Positions 27,115-35,389 of a DNA stretch of 64,000 bases are shown here, one piece after another. The number at the start of each line of letters is the position of its first letter. The first letter of the stretch is position 1. The notes beneath the pieces are model-generated. The model was not told where the DNA came from. It saw only the letters and a program-made list of their open reading frames with translations, and ran no database searches. The stretch is taken from NCBI RefSeq assembly GCF_900141875.1, contig NZ_FQZE01000007.1, positions 99,044-163,043 of the forward strand, written 5' to 3'. The DNA comes from Tangfeifania diversioriginum (GTDB taxonomy: Bacteria > Bacteroidota > Bacteroidia > Bacteroidales > Prolixibacteraceae). Both the position numbers and the translations under genes were made by a program.

Positions 27115-27143
27115 AGTCGCAGTCTCAGTTTTCAGTCTCAGTT
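27115..27143. repeat. AGTCGCAGTCTCAGT micro-repeat
   Basis: Repeated AGTCGCAGTCTCAGTTTTCAG words fill the gap between the start of the first ATPase and the stop of S23 copy 3, just as at 25727. Confidence 0.8.
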
Positions 27144-27516
27144 AAAAAGCTTTACTGCTTCCGAATTTATCCGGATTATTAATCATGTAATTCAGCAGTT
27201 TTCCTATTTCCACACATTCAGAATGCAGAGAATTGTATGTTTCTTTTGGTAAGTATTTACATTCTAAAGCAAAATCCAGCCACACCACTGTTTCACTGTT
27301 TTCACCATCTGAATCCGTGAGTTTATTGATAAAATGCTTTGGGTAAATTCTTTTCCGATAAGCTTCGGCTACGTTAGTGCAGGTAGAACGCGAGGATCTT
27401 CTTATTTGATCGATTAAAGAATACTTTTCTTCTTTGGGGAATGAAATTGAGATTTTGTAAATCTTCATTGCCAGTTTGAATGCTTTTTGATAAACAATTA
27501 ATTTTTTGAAATCCAT
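27142..27516 (-). CDS. four-helix-bundle protein (S23 family), copy 3
   Basis: A 124-residue paralogue of copy 2 (25749), with some 25 differences in 124 residues by eye. The block RKRIYPKHFINKLTDSDG is almost unchanged between the two. It lies between hlyD and the first ATPase gene and is again flanked by the micro-repeat words. The close similarity suggests recent duplication and re-insertion within this operon, or repeated arrival of one mobile unit. Confidence 0.88.
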   Translation of the reverse strand: MDFKKLIVYQKAFKLAMKIYKISISFPKEEKYSLIDQIRRSSRSTCTNVAEAYRKRIYPKHFINKLTDSDGENSETVVWLDFALECKYLPKETYNSLHSECVEIGKLLNYMINNPDKFGSSKAF

Positions 27517-27556
27517 TATCTCTATTTTTAAATTATTTTGTTTCTTTTTATCTGAA

Positions 27557-27611
27557 AACTGTGACTGCGACTGCTCACTGCGACTGTTTACTGTGACTGA
27601 TCACTGCGACT
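27557..27611. repeat. longest ACTGTGACTGCGACTG micro-repeat
   Basis: About 55 nt of ACTGTGACTG, ACTGCGACTG and ACTGATCACTG words between S23 copy 3 and hlyD. The last part encodes the HlyD C-terminus SRSDQSQ and its stop codon. Confidence 0.85.
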
Positions 27612-28487
27612 AATATTAATCTCCCCCGGCATCCCAATCTTCAGCGTGCCGTCGTTTTGTACTTTAACTTTTACTGCATACACCAATTTTACCCGTTCTT
27701 CTTTGGTTTGAATGATCTTGGGTGTGAATTCGGCTTCCGATGAAATCCAGACCACTTCGCCGGCAAACGACTGGTTTTCATTTGCGTTTTTGTCCACGAG
27801 CACTTCCACTTGCTTTCCGATTTTTACATCAGGAAGTTGCGCGCCGCTGACGTAAACTTTCAGAATCAGATCATCCATGTCGGCAACTTTAAAGAGTGGT
27901 TTGCCTGGTCCGGCCAATTCACCCTGTTCAATATAAGTCTCCAGGACGGTGCCATTTGCAGGCGATTCAACCGTACAACGGTCAATTAAATCGCGTGTTG
28001 ATGCCATTTGCGTTTTCAGCACATTCAATTCGCTGTTAACAGAGGTGAACTGAGTTTGCGTGCTTTCAATCTGGCGGTCTATTACTGCAATTTGACCAGT
28101 GATGTCGTCCAGTTGCTTTTTTGTGGCAGCACCGTCCTGCAGCATATCTTCCACACGTTGTTTGTCATCCAGCAAGTTTTCTTTTTGCTGTTTCAGCACA
28201 TCGATTTGCGCCCGGATACTTTGCCGTTTCGACTGCACCGCTTTCTGCTGCGCTTCCAACTGTTTCAGTTTTAAATGAAGTTGTGTGGAATCGATAACCG
28301 CCGCCACAAAACCTTCATCAATTTTCTGTCCTTTTTCCACATTTAACTGAAACACTTTTCCGGATGATTCCGAAGAAACGATTACCGGGTCGGCTTCAAA
28401 GTTCCCGAAAGCATCTGATTTTTCCTCGTTGTTTTCGCATCCTAAAAACAGGATGGTGATTGCGATAATTAGATAATTGTATTTCAT
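27588..28487 (-). CDS. HlyD-family periplasmic adaptor lipoprotein
   Basis: A 299-residue membrane fusion protein linking the inner-membrane pump to TolC. It has a lipobox FLGC (Cys17), a biotinyl-lipoyl half at about 30-65 (ADPVIVSSESSGKVFQLNVEKGQ), a long alpha hairpin (about 70-180), and the second half at about 185-215 (CTVESPANGTVLETYIEQGE). It resembles YbhG. ATG 28487 is used because it begins the lipoprotein signal; the upstream frame is low-complexity Lys/Arg. The C-terminal residues SRSDQSQ are encoded by micro-repeat sequence. Confidence 0.88.
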   Translation of the reverse strand: MKYNYLIIAITILFLGCENNEEKSDAFGNFEADPVIVSSESSGKVFQLNVEKGQKIDEGFVAAVIDSTQLHLKLKQLEAQQKAVQSKRQSIRAQIDVLKQQKENLLDDKQRVEDMLQDGAATKKQLDDITGQIAVIDRQIESTQTQFTSVNSELNVLKTQMASTRDLIDRCTVESPANGTVLETYIEQGELAGPGKPLFKVADMDDLILKVYVSGAQLPDVKIGKQVEVLVDKNANENQSFAGEVVWISSEAEFTPKIIQTKEERVKLVYAVKVKVQNDGTLKIGMPGEINISRSDQSQ

Positions 28488-28542
28488 TGTTACTGTTTTA
28501 TGTTTTGTTTTTATGCGCTTAGCGCGTTTTCTTTTATTTTCA

Positions 28543-28607
28543 TTCACCAGGTGAACTTTGAGTCACCAGGTGAATTGGGTTGGTGGAGACGCACAATTGT
28601 GCGTCTC
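28543..28607. repeat. cluster of three palindromes upstream of hlyD
   Basis: TTCACCAGGTGAA (28543-28555), a second TCACCAGGTGA (28563-28573) and the perfect 22-bp palindrome formed by GAGACGCACAA and TTGTGCGTCTC (28586-28607). They lie between tolC and hlyD and look like three interspersed-repeat units rather than an operator for this operon. Confidence 0.75.
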
Positions 28608-28613
28608 TACTGC

Positions 28614-29903
28614 CTACTGTGACTGATCACTGATCACTTTTGCCTCTGCCACTTTTCCCTGAATTATTCTTTGTTTCTCTATTGCTTCCTTCAACTGAAT
28701 ATCATGCAGTTCGCGATTCAACTTGGCAATAGTTTCAGCCTGCACATCGCGGACGAAATCCGCAGAGTTTATTGTTCCGTTTTTCAATTTTGAGGCAGTG
28801 GCTTTTGTGATTGCTGTTTTCAGCTCCACCAGTTTTTCGTCTTTTTCGAGCATTTTTTTTAGTTTCTCAATCTGCCCTGATTGCTGTGCCAGAAGCAGTT
28901 GAATGTTTTGGCTGAATGTATTTTCCTGTTGCTGTACCATTTCCTGACGGAGTTGTAACACCTGTTTTTGGCGTTCGGTCTGTTTCCAGTCGAACGGATT
29001 CCATGAAACGCCAACGCCAACCAGGTAATACGTATCAAATTTATCACTCAGCATATTTAACCCCGGTTTGCCATAACCCGCCTGGCCGAATCCAAACATT
29101 TTCGGGTTTCGCTTTTTATCGAGCAGATTCTTTTGCGTTTCCATCTGCGCCATTTGATTGGAGAACAACTGCAGTTCCGGACGCACAATTTTTGCATTAT
29201 CCCCTGTTTCCGTCTTTTGAAGTTTGGATTCCGCCACAGACGTAATTTCTTCTCCAGTGAGGATGGAAAGCATTTTCAGGGCAGCGTCCTTTCCGGTTTC
29301 CAGTTGCAATTCGTTTTGCTCCAGTGTTATAATTTCTGCCTCAATGGAGAACGCCGCCGATTTCTCGACTGTTTGATTGCGGATGCCCGACTGCACCATT
29401 CTCAGTTTTTCCTGCAACACTTTTTTCTGCGCTTCCAGCACTTCGTTTTGCTGTTTCATTGCCAGAATTGTGAAAAAAGCCTGCGTCACCTGTTCGTTCA
29501 GTTTGTACAATTCTACTTCCAGTTCGCTGAGGTTACTCTTCAGAACAGCATCTTCCAGTTGTTGATTAGCCGCAGTCAGGCCGCCGTCCCAAATCGACTG
29601 CCGGAATTCTGCGTACGCTTTGTACTGATCTTTGGAAACCGACGGAACAGATACATTCGGCATGGAGATATCCACTTTCGTCACATCCGACTGGTAAGTT
29701 GCCTGTCCGTTGAGTGAAACCTGGGGCAGGTGATTCGTGCTGATGTTTTCCTTGTTCAACATCGAAATTTCCTGAAACAGTTCTGCCTTTTTCAGGTTCG
29801 GGTAATTTTCCCGCGTCAGTTGGTAACATTCTTCCAGCGTGACAGGTTGCTGGGCAAATGCCAATTGCACCGGAAGAAATAATAGGATAAGTAGTTTTTT
29901 CAT
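28614..29903 (-). CDS. TolC-family outer-membrane efflux protein
   Basis: A 429-residue outer-membrane channel with a signal peptide (ends LAFAQ) and two long amphipathic-helix repeats (about 25-215 and 225-415), rich in Gln and Glu. The EECYQLTRENYPNL start and the VGVSWNPFDW strand are typical of Bacteroidota OEP proteins. It provides the exit duct for the pump. ATG 29903 is preferred over 29921 because the signal peptide begins there. Its C-terminus ISDQSQ is encoded by micro-repeat sequence at 28615-28637. Confidence 0.9.
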   Translation of the reverse strand: MKKLLILLFLPVQLAFAQQPVTLEECYQLTRENYPNLKKAELFQEISMLNKENISTNHLPQVSLNGQATYQSDVTKVDISMPNVSVPSVSKDQYKAYAEFRQSIWDGGLTAANQQLEDAVLKSNLSELEVELYKLNEQVTQAFFTILAMKQQNEVLEAQKKVLQEKLRMVQSGIRNQTVEKSAAFSIEAEIITLEQNELQLETGKDAALKMLSILTGEEITSVAESKLQKTETGDNAKIVRPELQLFSNQMAQMETQKNLLDKKRNPKMFGFGQAGYGKPGLNMLSDKFDTYYLVGVGVSWNPFDWKQTERQKQVLQLRQEMVQQQENTFSQNIQLLLAQQSGQIEKLKKMLEKDEKLVELKTAITKATASKLKNGTINSADFVRDVQAETIAKLNRELHDIQLKEAIEKQRIIQGKVAEAKVISDQSQ

Positions 29904-29929
29904 TGTTGAATATTTTTTCATTTACTGGA

Positions 29930-29990
29930 AACTGCGACTGATACTGTGACTCATTTAGCTTCAAGTCGCAAGCTTCAAGCTTTCAGCAAT
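29930..29990. repeat. micro-repeats between tetR and tolC
   Basis: ACTGCGACTG and ACTGTGACTC words (29930-29952), then AGCTTCAAGTCGCAAGCTTCAAGC words (29958-29980) that overlap the 3' end of tetR. Confidence 0.75.
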
Positions 29991-30592
29991 ATTGAATTCA
30001 GAATAAAATCTTTCACTGTTTCTTTTCGTTGTTTCAGAAATTCTTTGTACGCCTTTTTATCGTTATCGAAAAATATGAGTTGCATGAGCGGTTTGGCAGC
30101 AAATGGAAAAATGCTCAACCCAAGGATGTTGATCATTAATTCACGCGGATCCATTTTCCGGATGTTGCCCGCTTCCATCTCTTTTCCAAGCATGGTGAAA
30201 AGCTCGTGCAGATCAATTCCCTGCCCTTTAATTACGGAAGCGAGGAACTCAGGATCGCGGTGAATCTCTTGCAGAATGAATGAGGGCAAATACGGGTTCT
30301 TCATCAATAAATCAATGTATTTTTCTACAAAAATTCCAAGCTTCTTCTCGATGGGTATTTCAGCGTGGATAAATGCTTTGATATCAGGAAAAATCTGTTT
30401 GAAAACCTGTTTGAAAATGGCCTCAAACAGTTTTTGTTTCGATCTGAAATAGTAATGAAGCAGTGCTTTGTTGATTCCGGCTTCATTCGCAATTTCCTGC
30501 ATGCGTGCGCCGTCCATTCCTTTTCTGATAAACACAGTTTGTGCGGCATCCAGGATTTTTTCTTCGGTGTTGTCTTTTTTTATGTTATTCAT
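29975..30592 (-). CDS. TetR-family repressor of the efflux operon
   Basis: A 205-residue regulator. The HTH domain is at about 8-55 (EEKILDAAQTVFIRKGMDGARMQEIANEAG, then KALLHYYFRSKQKLFEAIF), the rest a helical ligand-binding domain. ATG 30592 gives the usual N-terminus; the longer frame to 30634 would overlap the operator and promoter. It is the first gene of the efflux operon, like cecR with ybhGFSR. It is probably autoregulated through the palindromes at 30618 and 30680. Confidence 0.92.
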   Translation of the reverse strand: MNNIKKDNTEEKILDAAQTVFIRKGMDGARMQEIANEAGINKALLHYYFRSKQKLFEAIFKQVFKQIFPDIKAFIHAEIPIEKKLGIFVEKYIDLLMKNPYLPSFILQEIHRDPEFLASVIKGQGIDLHELFTMLGKEMEAGNIRKMDPRELMINILGLSIFPFAAKPLMQLIFFDNDKKAYKEFLKQRKETVKDFILNSILLKA

Positions 30593-30617
30593 TATTGTCT
30601 GAAATTTAACTATTTTG

Positions 30618-30697
30618 TTTAACCAGATGGTCAAAATTAGATCATGTAATTGAATTGACCAAATAATTTAAGTAAAAAGTTTAACCAAATGGTTAAG
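30618..30697 (-). promoter_or_regulatory. two TetR-type operators overlapping the efflux promoter
   Basis: TTTAACCA-GA-TGGTCAAA (30618-30635) and TTTAACCA-AA-TGGTTAAG (30680-30697) share a palindromic core of TTAACCAnnTGGTTAA, with centres 62 nt apart, about six helical turns. A degenerate third site starts at 30655 (TTGACCA). The minus-strand -7 box TAATTTTG (30632-30639) overlaps the first operator, so repressor binding would block the promoter. Confidence 0.75.
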
Positions 30698-30760
30698 TTT
30701 TATGTAACGTAAAAATATTGTTTCATTGGCAGACGATTTTAGCAATGAAATGGAATGTAA

Positions 30761-32470
30761 TTAATTGGCGGAAATTTTGAAAGCTACATCTGGTTTTGCG
30801 GGATTCATTTCCGGAACTTTAATTTCCAGTATGCCGTTTTCAGCGGTTATTTTATCTGTTTTTATTGTTTCACTCGTCCAGGTGTTGAACCATTCAATTT
30901 CAAATTCTCCGTTTTGAGGTTTTTCTATTTGAATTTGAACACCGCTGATAGTACTTTCTTGGTATGAACGCGCCCATCCAAATGCGTGGTCGCCGGCATC
31001 CATCACGTAAACATCGGTTCCGTCAGCCGTTGCTTTTACCGGTTGGTACGGCAGGTTTGCAAAATCGATATCGGAAACAAAACCTGACAAATGTTGAAGG
31101 TGTTGCCAGTCCTGTTCGTTTAAATGTGTGTATTGCCACCAAACCGGAATTCCGGCCAGTCCGTTCGACAGGGAGACCCAGATTGCATTGTGATAGGTGG
31201 TGTGGTATTCTTCGCGGTCGTTTTCAAAATAGGCCAGATCTGCACCAGCTTCGCCAAAAATGGCTGGTTTTTCAAATTTGTTCCAGAATCGCTGAGTGGC
31301 CCAGGCGTAGTTGTACATGGCACTTCGCAGCGAGTCTTTCGGATATTTGAGCGGCCAGCCCTGTTCCGGATAAAAATGGATATTGGGAATATCATTCCGC
31401 TCGTAAAGCGGTTCGCGGTATTCGTTAAATCCCCCGCTAAAAGAGGCGGTGGTGGGGTGATTGTACGGATCATGCTCTTCGAAATATTTATCGCTTTTGG
31501 CCACCCATTCGTACGCCTCTTCGTGGCGACCCTTCTGCCAGCCGTCGGTTCCGTTCATTTCATTTATCAGCTCCCATATTCCCCAGCTGCGGCTGTGCGC
31601 AAAACGGGCAATCAGGTAGCGGTACTTCTTTTTCTGATATTCCCAAACCAGTGAATCGCTGTACACATCTTCCACATCGATTAAGTGGCGGTACGGATTT
31701 TTGTCCCATTCGGCAGCCCACACAGTCTCCGAAAACAGATCGTGTGGCCAGATGGCGTACATCAGTTTAATGTCGTTTTTTTCAAGAATGGTCAAAAGTG
31801 AATCAATCCGGCCCAATTTCTCCTGATTGTATTTGCCCAGTTCTTCCTCAATAATTCCGGTGCCGTTTACAAAACCGCCGTATCCAATGTCCCAGATAGC
31901 AAAAAGGTTGGCATCGTATTTTGCAAAAGTTTCAAAACGCTCCTGATCGTTTCTCCAGGGAGAATAAACACCCACTGCAAAATATGAGCTGCCGTCGTCG
32001 TATTCAAAGTAGTGCGGATTATTGTCCGATGGTTTTATCCAGCCGCGGTGTTCTGATTCCACCGCCCGGAAAGATCCATAGTCCGATGCTCCTGTTTTGT
32101 TTTGGTTGAAAACAAATAAACGGTAATTGTAAACGCCTGTTTCGTTTGGCGAAAAACGCAGTTTCCACTGGTTGGCATTGTTGAAATTATCGTAAAAACC
32201 GTTTATCCGGTAGCTTTTGCCTGACGGTGCACTGAAAATGGCATACACATCAATTTCTTCCGGATCGAAAGGATTTTCGTAACTGACATTTTCAAGTTCG
32301 ATGTTCACTTCAAATTTCTCGTATTTCTTTACGGTTGATGTATTGGTTTTTGAAACAGAAATTTCGGGCAGAATGATTTCGGTATCCTGCGCAAATGCGG
32401 ACAAGGAAAAGAGGCCAGAAACCAACATGATAGCTATTGATTTCCCGGAAAGATAAAAATTTGAATTCAT
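30761..32470 (-). CDS. DUF5060-domain glycoside-hydrolase-like protein
   Basis: A 569-residue exported protein. After the signal peptide (about 1-27, ends AFAQ) comes a beta-sandwich DUF5060 domain (about 45-135), then a TIM-barrel of GH5-like type (about 140-490) with candidate acid/base Glu in WELINEMNG and nucleophile Glu in AIFGEAGAD, and a C-terminal beta-sandwich (about 490-569). The likely role is cleavage of a plant or algal polysaccharide outside the cytoplasm; substrate unknown. It is 13 nt downstream of the alcohol dehydrogenase gene, so the two form an operon. Confidence 0.82.
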   Translation of the reverse strand: MNSNFYLSGKSIAIMLVSGLFSLSAFAQDTEIILPEISVSKTNTSTVKKYEKFEVNIELENVSYENPFDPEEIDVYAIFSAPSGKSYRINGFYDNFNNANQWKLRFSPNETGVYNYRLFVFNQNKTGASDYGSFRAVESEHRGWIKPSDNNPHYFEYDDGSSYFAVGVYSPWRNDQERFETFAKYDANLFAIWDIGYGGFVNGTGIIEEELGKYNQEKLGRIDSLLTILEKNDIKLMYAIWPHDLFSETVWAAEWDKNPYRHLIDVEDVYSDSLVWEYQKKKYRYLIARFAHSRSWGIWELINEMNGTDGWQKGRHEEAYEWVAKSDKYFEEHDPYNHPTTASFSGGFNEYREPLYERNDIPNIHFYPEQGWPLKYPKDSLRSAMYNYAWATQRFWNKFEKPAIFGEAGADLAYFENDREEYHTTYHNAIWVSLSNGLAGIPVWWQYTHLNEQDWQHLQHLSGFVSDIDFANLPYQPVKATADGTDVYVMDAGDHAFGWARSYQESTISGVQIQIEKPQNGEFEIEWFNTWTSETIKTDKITAENGILEIKVPEMNPAKPDVAFKISAN

Positions 32471-32483
32471 GGTGTTGTTTGTT

Positions 32484-33530
32484 TCATTTTGAATTGTTGT
32501 CGGGCACTAAAATCACTTTGTTCAGCCCGGCCTCTTTGTTGTAAAGGCGATTGAACCAGTCGGCACCTTCGGAGAGCGGGGCAACAGCCGAAATCATTTT
32601 GCTGACATCCACTTTTTTGGAAGCGAGCAAATCGAGCACCAGTTCGTATTCGCCATTTATGGCGCAACTGCCCTGAACTTTAACTTCCTGTGTGACCACT
32701 TTTTGCAATGGAAACTGAATTTCGGGTGAAAGATTTCCTACCAGAACAACCGCGCCGCCTTTCCGGATGGAATTAATCGCTGTATTAACCGAATCGGTGA
32801 TTCCTACCACTTCAAAAGCCAAATCGGCCCCCCGGTTTTTTGTGAGTCCTTCAATTTTATTAGGAAGATTTTTATCGTCGGAATTGAAAGTGTAATCTGC
32901 ACCGAATTCCTTGGCAAGCTGCAATTTTTGTTCATCGATATCGACAGCAATAACCGGGGTTGTACCAAAAATTTTCAGCAGTTTCACTACAAATGTACCC
33001 ACCATTCCGGTGCCCACAACCACCGTGCTGTCACCCGGTTTCAGCCCTGAAACGTTGATTGCATGGGCTGCCACAGCAATAGGTTCAACCATGGCGGCTT
33101 CGGTAAATGAAACATAGTCAGGAATTTTATGCAGGATGTGTTGCGGTACGGCCACCAAATCGGCAAAAGCACCGTGGCGTTTGAATTCTTTTGGCGAAAC
33201 GCCCATTACCTGGCGGTTGTCGCTCAGGTTGTAGTGACCCTTCAGAGTGTACCAGTCGTTTAGCGGGTAAACCGTTGAATCGAAAGTTACACGGTCGCTT
33301 TTTTTCCATTTGGCAACTTCACTGCCTGTTTCAATAATTTCGCCGGAGGCTTCGTGCCCCATGACCAACGGAGGTTGTCTGCGGCCGGTGCTGCCGTCCA
33401 TCCCGTGCACATCGCTTCCGCATATTCCGCAGGCTTTCACTTTTATCAAAACTTCATCAGACTGAATTTTTGGCTCAGGAAAGTCGCGGTAATTTAACTG
33501 GTTGTATTCATCAAGTACAAGTGCTTTCAT
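32484..33530 (-). CDS. zinc-dependent alcohol/polyol dehydrogenase (MDR family)
   Basis: A 348-residue dehydrogenase. The GroES-like domain carries CGICGSDVHGMDG (catalytic Zn Cys) and GHEASGEI; the Rossmann domain has VVGTGMVGTFVVKLL and AVDID. The structural zinc four-Cys lobe seems absent, as in some sorbitol-dehydrogenase-type members. It likely oxidises a sugar alcohol or sugar released by the adjacent glycosidase. ATG 33530 starts the conserved MKALVLDEYN; the longer frame to 33593 covers a terminator hairpin and is rejected. Confidence 0.9.
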   Translation of the reverse strand: MKALVLDEYNQLNYRDFPEPKIQSDEVLIKVKACGICGSDVHGMDGSTGRRQPPLVMGHEASGEIIETGSEVAKWKKSDRVTFDSTVYPLNDWYTLKGHYNLSDNRQVMGVSPKEFKRHGAFADLVAVPQHILHKIPDYVSFTEAAMVEPIAVAAHAINVSGLKPGDSTVVVGTGMVGTFVVKLLKIFGTTPVIAVDIDEQKLQLAKEFGADYTFNSDDKNLPNKIEGLTKNRGADLAFEVVGITDSVNTAINSIRKGGAVVLVGNLSPEIQFPLQKVVTQEVKVQGSCAINGEYELVLDLLASKKVDVSKMISAVAPLSEGADWFNRLYNKEAGLNKVILVPDNNSK

Positions 33531-33572
33531 GCTTAACAATTTAAAAAAGGTTGTTTTCAAAATGAGAAAATC

Positions 33573-33601
33573 AAAAAGGAGTACGGGAAGCACTCCTTTT
33601 T
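33573..33601 (-). terminator. hairpin terminator upstream of the dehydrogenase
   Basis: AAAAAGGAGT (33573-33582) and ACTCCTTTTT (33592-33601) form a 10-bp stem with T-runs on both strands. It could end the NIPSNAP transcript, 177 nt beyond its stop. Nothing else was recognised in 33602-33778. Confidence 0.7.
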
Positions 33602-33778
33602 AATAATTAAACAGAATTTATAGTTTAACAGACGTAGTGATATTTTTTGCTTTACGAGATCCAAATTCAAAAGTTACTTCTTCTATTTTTTCAGTTAAAA
33701 ACTGTATTCCAAAATGTTGTAACAGCGCATTTCAATAAATTGGATTTGAGATTTCTTTTTTTTTGATATCAATAGAGC

Positions 33779-34558
33779 TTAAATCTGGCTGAAATCCGCC
33801 GGCAGCAGGAATTTTTTTCGCACTTTACTAACGGTGTTGGCGTATTCCGGTTTATCCTTCATTTCTTTCCATTCGTTGCTTGATCCAAATTTGCCCCAGT
33901 TGGTTTCGCGTTGTTCCATGTCTTTAAACCAGAGCATGTAGGTGAGTGCCGGCATGAAGCGTCCGGCCAAAAGTTGCCCGAAAAAAACCGGATGCAAACC
34001 TACTTTTTCAAATAACGGCAATTCTTCTTTATTGAACATTTTAACTTTCCGGTGACCGGCATCCTCATTATAACTCTCGTATGTCCTCAGTTCAAACAAG
34101 CCACGGTTTTTATCGGGCATTTTAAAGTGCGGGATGCCATCGAAAGCTTCCATCAGAAAGGTTTCGTAACGTTCGTAAACCGGTTGGTCGGCAGGCAATT
34201 TAAAATATTCCTGTGCAGCATCAAGAAATTTTTTATCTGATTTCATTTCCTGAACTGCTTCCCAGTATTCCTGCGGACTTTTATGGGCGTGCAGAATATA
34301 CATTGTTGGAGGATCTTCCAGACTGTATTCATTGAAGGCACCCACTTTGGCACCTCTCTTGTCCAGAAATGGAATAACGGCCTCGTTGTAATATTTTTTT
34401 AGCTGATTTCTGGCTCCGCCACCGGTCAACCGGAAAACTTTCAATTCGTAAAAATCTTTTTCTGCCGGAGGAACTGATGCTGACGCGTGCAGCGAACTTG
34501 CAGTGAATGCACTTCCGGCAACTACAGCTGATTTTTTCAGGAACGATCTTCTTTTCAT
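33779..34558 (-). CDS. NIPSNAP-family protein with Tat-like signal
   Basis: A 259-residue exported protein. The N-terminus MKRRSFLKKSAVVAG is a twin-arginine-like signal, followed by two NIPSNAP-type ferredoxin-like repeats (FYELKVFRLTGGGARNQL and GLFELRTYESYNEDAGHRKV), each ending with a Phe/Tyr-rich strand. NIPSNAP proteins are often in sugar or aromatic catabolism loci in Bacteroidota; biochemical role unknown. ATG 34558 is used; the frame start at 34564 is TTG. It is probably a separate transcript from the dehydrogenase. Confidence 0.85.
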   Translation of the reverse strand: MKRRSFLKKSAVVAGSAFTASSLHASASVPPAEKDFYELKVFRLTGGGARNQLKKYYNEAVIPFLDKRGAKVGAFNEYSLEDPPTMYILHAHKSPQEYWEAVQEMKSDKKFLDAAQEYFKLPADQPVYERYETFLMEAFDGIPHFKMPDKNRGLFELRTYESYNEDAGHRKVKMFNKEELPLFEKVGLHPVFFGQLLAGRFMPALTYMLWFKDMEQRETNWGKFGSSNEWKEMKDKPEYANTVSKVRKKFLLPADFSQI

Positions 34559-34777
34559 TATCAATTTGATTAAAGTTATTGATTTTTAATTTGTAACTGC
34601 CAATATAGTAAATCTTACAATTATATAGCAATAGCAAGGGAAACAAATGAATAGTATTCTTGATTTGTAATAAATTGCCCGGTTTTTGTGGCAATAAAAT
34701 TGCATTTTGATTTAAAAAGATATACTTGTTCTTAACTATATTCGTTTATCAATGTGAAACATTAAAATATAAATGCC

Positions 34778-35365
34778 ATGAAAAGAATTATTTTTTCTTT
34801 ATTATTTATTGTTTTTTCTGCGTCAGTAATTGCTCAGCCTACGTTTGATTTAGGCTTAAAAGCCGGGTTGAACAATTCGAAGGTAACCTTCAAAAAAAGC
34901 GAAATTAATTCTGAATCGATAATAAAATACCATGTTGGTGCTTTTGGACGTATCGGGTTTGGTCGAATTTTTGTTCAGCCCGAAGCCTATTTTAGCGCTA
35001 AAGGTGGAGAACTGGAGGGTGAAGCACTTGATATTGCTTCCAGTTTTAATTTCAATTCGGTAGATGTTCCGCTGCTGTTAGGTCTTAAAATTATTGATGG
35101 TGAAAGAGCCAATGTACGTTTAATGGGTGGGCCGGTTTTTAGTGTGCTCACATCCAATGAAATTGATGGCGACGACTTGTTGGAGCCCGAGTATTACAAA
35201 GATAACTACGTTGCTTTTCAGTATGGAATTGGAGCCGATTTAATGGGGTTTACCATTGATTTCAGGATGGAAAACGGTGCAAATATTTACAAGCACCAGG
35301 TAAATTCCGATTTGGATGGCAAAAACAGCACTTTTATGATTTCGCTTGGGTATAAAATTTTTTAG
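34778..35365 (+). CDS. outer-membrane beta-barrel protein (porin/PorT-like)
   Basis: A 195-residue protein: signal peptide (ends VIAQ), then FDLGLKAGLNNSKVTFK, a common start of Bacteroidota outer-membrane barrels of the PorT type, strands of FGRIFVQPEAYFSAKGG kind, and an end in Ile-Phe. The role is unknown. Only weak promoter-like sequence (TATATTCG, about 34737) precedes it, and a terminator follows. Confidence 0.85.
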   Translation: MKRIIFSLLFIVFSASVIAQPTFDLGLKAGLNNSKVTFKKSEINSESIIKYHVGAFGRIGFGRIFVQPEAYFSAKGGELEGEALDIASSFNFNSVDVPLLLGLKIIDGERANVRLMGGPVFSVLTSNEIDGDDLLEPEYYKDNYVAFQYGIGADLMGFTIDFRMENGANIYKHQVNSDLDGKNSTFMISLGYKIF

Positions 35366-35389
35366 GAGCCCTTGAAATAATTGCCTTTA

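Noticed and set aside
24500..27516. A diversity-generating retroelement, suggested by the Avd-like fold of the S23 proteins
   Set aside because: No reverse transcriptase gene and no template/variable repeat pair with adenine-biased changes were seen in the window.
25727..29990. A CRISPR array, suggested by repeated short words
   Set aside because: The words are under 12 nt, vary in order, and have no regular spacers; no cas gene is present.
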